Source: Deltaproteobacteria bacterium (GTDB taxonomy: Bacteria > Desulfobacterota > Desulfobacteria > Desulfobacterales > Desulfatirhabdiaceae). Taken from it: DNA of 6,492 nt. The first letter of the stretch is position 1; every line of letters begins with the position of its first letter. The stretch is from contig JAJYBO010000169.1 of assembly GCA_021778975.1 (NCBI GenBank), forward strand, positions 1 to 6,492, read 5' to 3'. The translations under genes and the position numbers were made by a program. The notes below the pieces were generated by a model. It was not told where the DNA came from, did not search any database, and worked only from the letters and a program-made list of their open reading frames with translations. Below, one piece after another: positions 6,330 to 6,492 of this stretch.

Positions 6330-6492
6330 TCACCAGGATTTCAGCCGCTGCGCCACCCTGCCGACGCCGGCGGCGAATATATCCGGGCGTGTCAGCAGGC
6401 TGAACACCAGGCAGCCTTCCTCGGAAATGTCGTAATAATATCCGGGGTGCGTGAGGACATGATCCGATTTCAGCAAACTGCAAACCATGTCT
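6330..6492 (-). CDS. PLP-dependent aminotransferase (class I/II), C-terminal 53 residues only
   Basis: On the minus strand the frame is open from the window edge to TGA (complement of 6330-6332). It gives 53 residues containing LLKSDHVLTHPGYYYDI, then EEGCLVFSLLTRPDIF, then a helix ending RLKSW. This resembles the end of fold-type I aminotransferases, where 'VLVHPGYFYDF...EGYLVLSLLTPPEVF' is a recurrent tail. The family uses pyridoxal phosphate to transfer amino groups between amino and keto acids in the cytoplasm. The PLP lysine and most of the protein are outside the window, so substrate cannot be assigned. At the place where many family I members keep the carboxylate-binding Arg (L-R-x-S), this protein has V (LVFS). 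The fragment is short and was missed as an ORF start because its ATG lies beyond the window. Confidence 0.72.
   Translation of the reverse strand, partial: DMVCSLLKSDHVLTHPGYYYDISEEGCLVFSLLTRPDIFAAGVGRVAQRLKSW

Noticed and set aside
5798..6403. 201-aa + strand frame running past the sulfotransferase stop
   Set aside because: It is out of frame with the recognised gene, rich in Arg and Ser as shifted frames of GC-rich genes are, and also crosses the antiparallel aminotransferase tail.
6262..6483. 73-aa minus-strand frame with an ATG at the window end
   Set aside because: The neighbouring minus-strand frame carries the aminotransferase tail (HPGYYYD, LVFSLLT); this one gives an Arg-rich non-family sequence.

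Overview
The window looks like chromosomal DNA of a Gram-negative bacterium, most plausibly Desulfobacterota (the former Deltaproteobacteria). This is judged from the character of the full-length SMC protein, the mid-50s percent GC of its gene (hand-counted rows only), and the style of the neighbouring glycosyltransferase, sulfotransferase and aminotransferase. The phylum is an inference; nothing in the window identifies a genus.

Layout from left to right: (1) 1-438 +, the C-terminal part of a GT-B fold (GT4-like) glycosyltransferase whose start lies outside the window. (2) 435-3998 +, a complete smc gene encoding the chromosome condensation/segregation ATPase (1187 aa). Its ATG overlaps the glycosyltransferase stop in an ATGA junction. 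(3) 4018-5361 +, a 447-aa protein with an N-terminal Schlafen-type AlbA_2 domain, a GHKL-type ATP-binding domain and a C-terminal winged helix, joined by a short linker of four identical TQKT repeats. It is visibly more AT-rich than smc. (4) 5362-5456, a 95-base AT-rich gap. (5) 5457-6329 +, a 290-aa sulfotransferase-fold protein whose PAPS-binding motifs are both altered at key residues. (6) 6330-6492 -, the last 53 codons of a PLP-dependent aminotransferase running convergently. Its stop codon directly abuts the sulfotransferase stop in a shared TGATCA.

How the parts relate: the glycosyltransferase and smc are translationally coupled, and smc and the AlbA_2 gene are only 19 bases apart, so genes 1-3 could share a transcript. 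They do not form an obvious pathway. SMC is housekeeping; the AlbA_2/ATPase/wHTH protein looks like an acquired accessory regulator. The glycosyltransferase and the sulfotransferase-like protein would both suit surface polysaccharide work, but they are separated by about 5 kb of unrelated genes. I see no RNA gene, CRISPR array, insertion sequence, attachment site or convincing intrinsic terminator. I do not see an unmistakable new multi-gene system. The points most worth a second look are the sulfotransferase with a degenerate cofactor site and the repeat-linker AlbA_2 protein.
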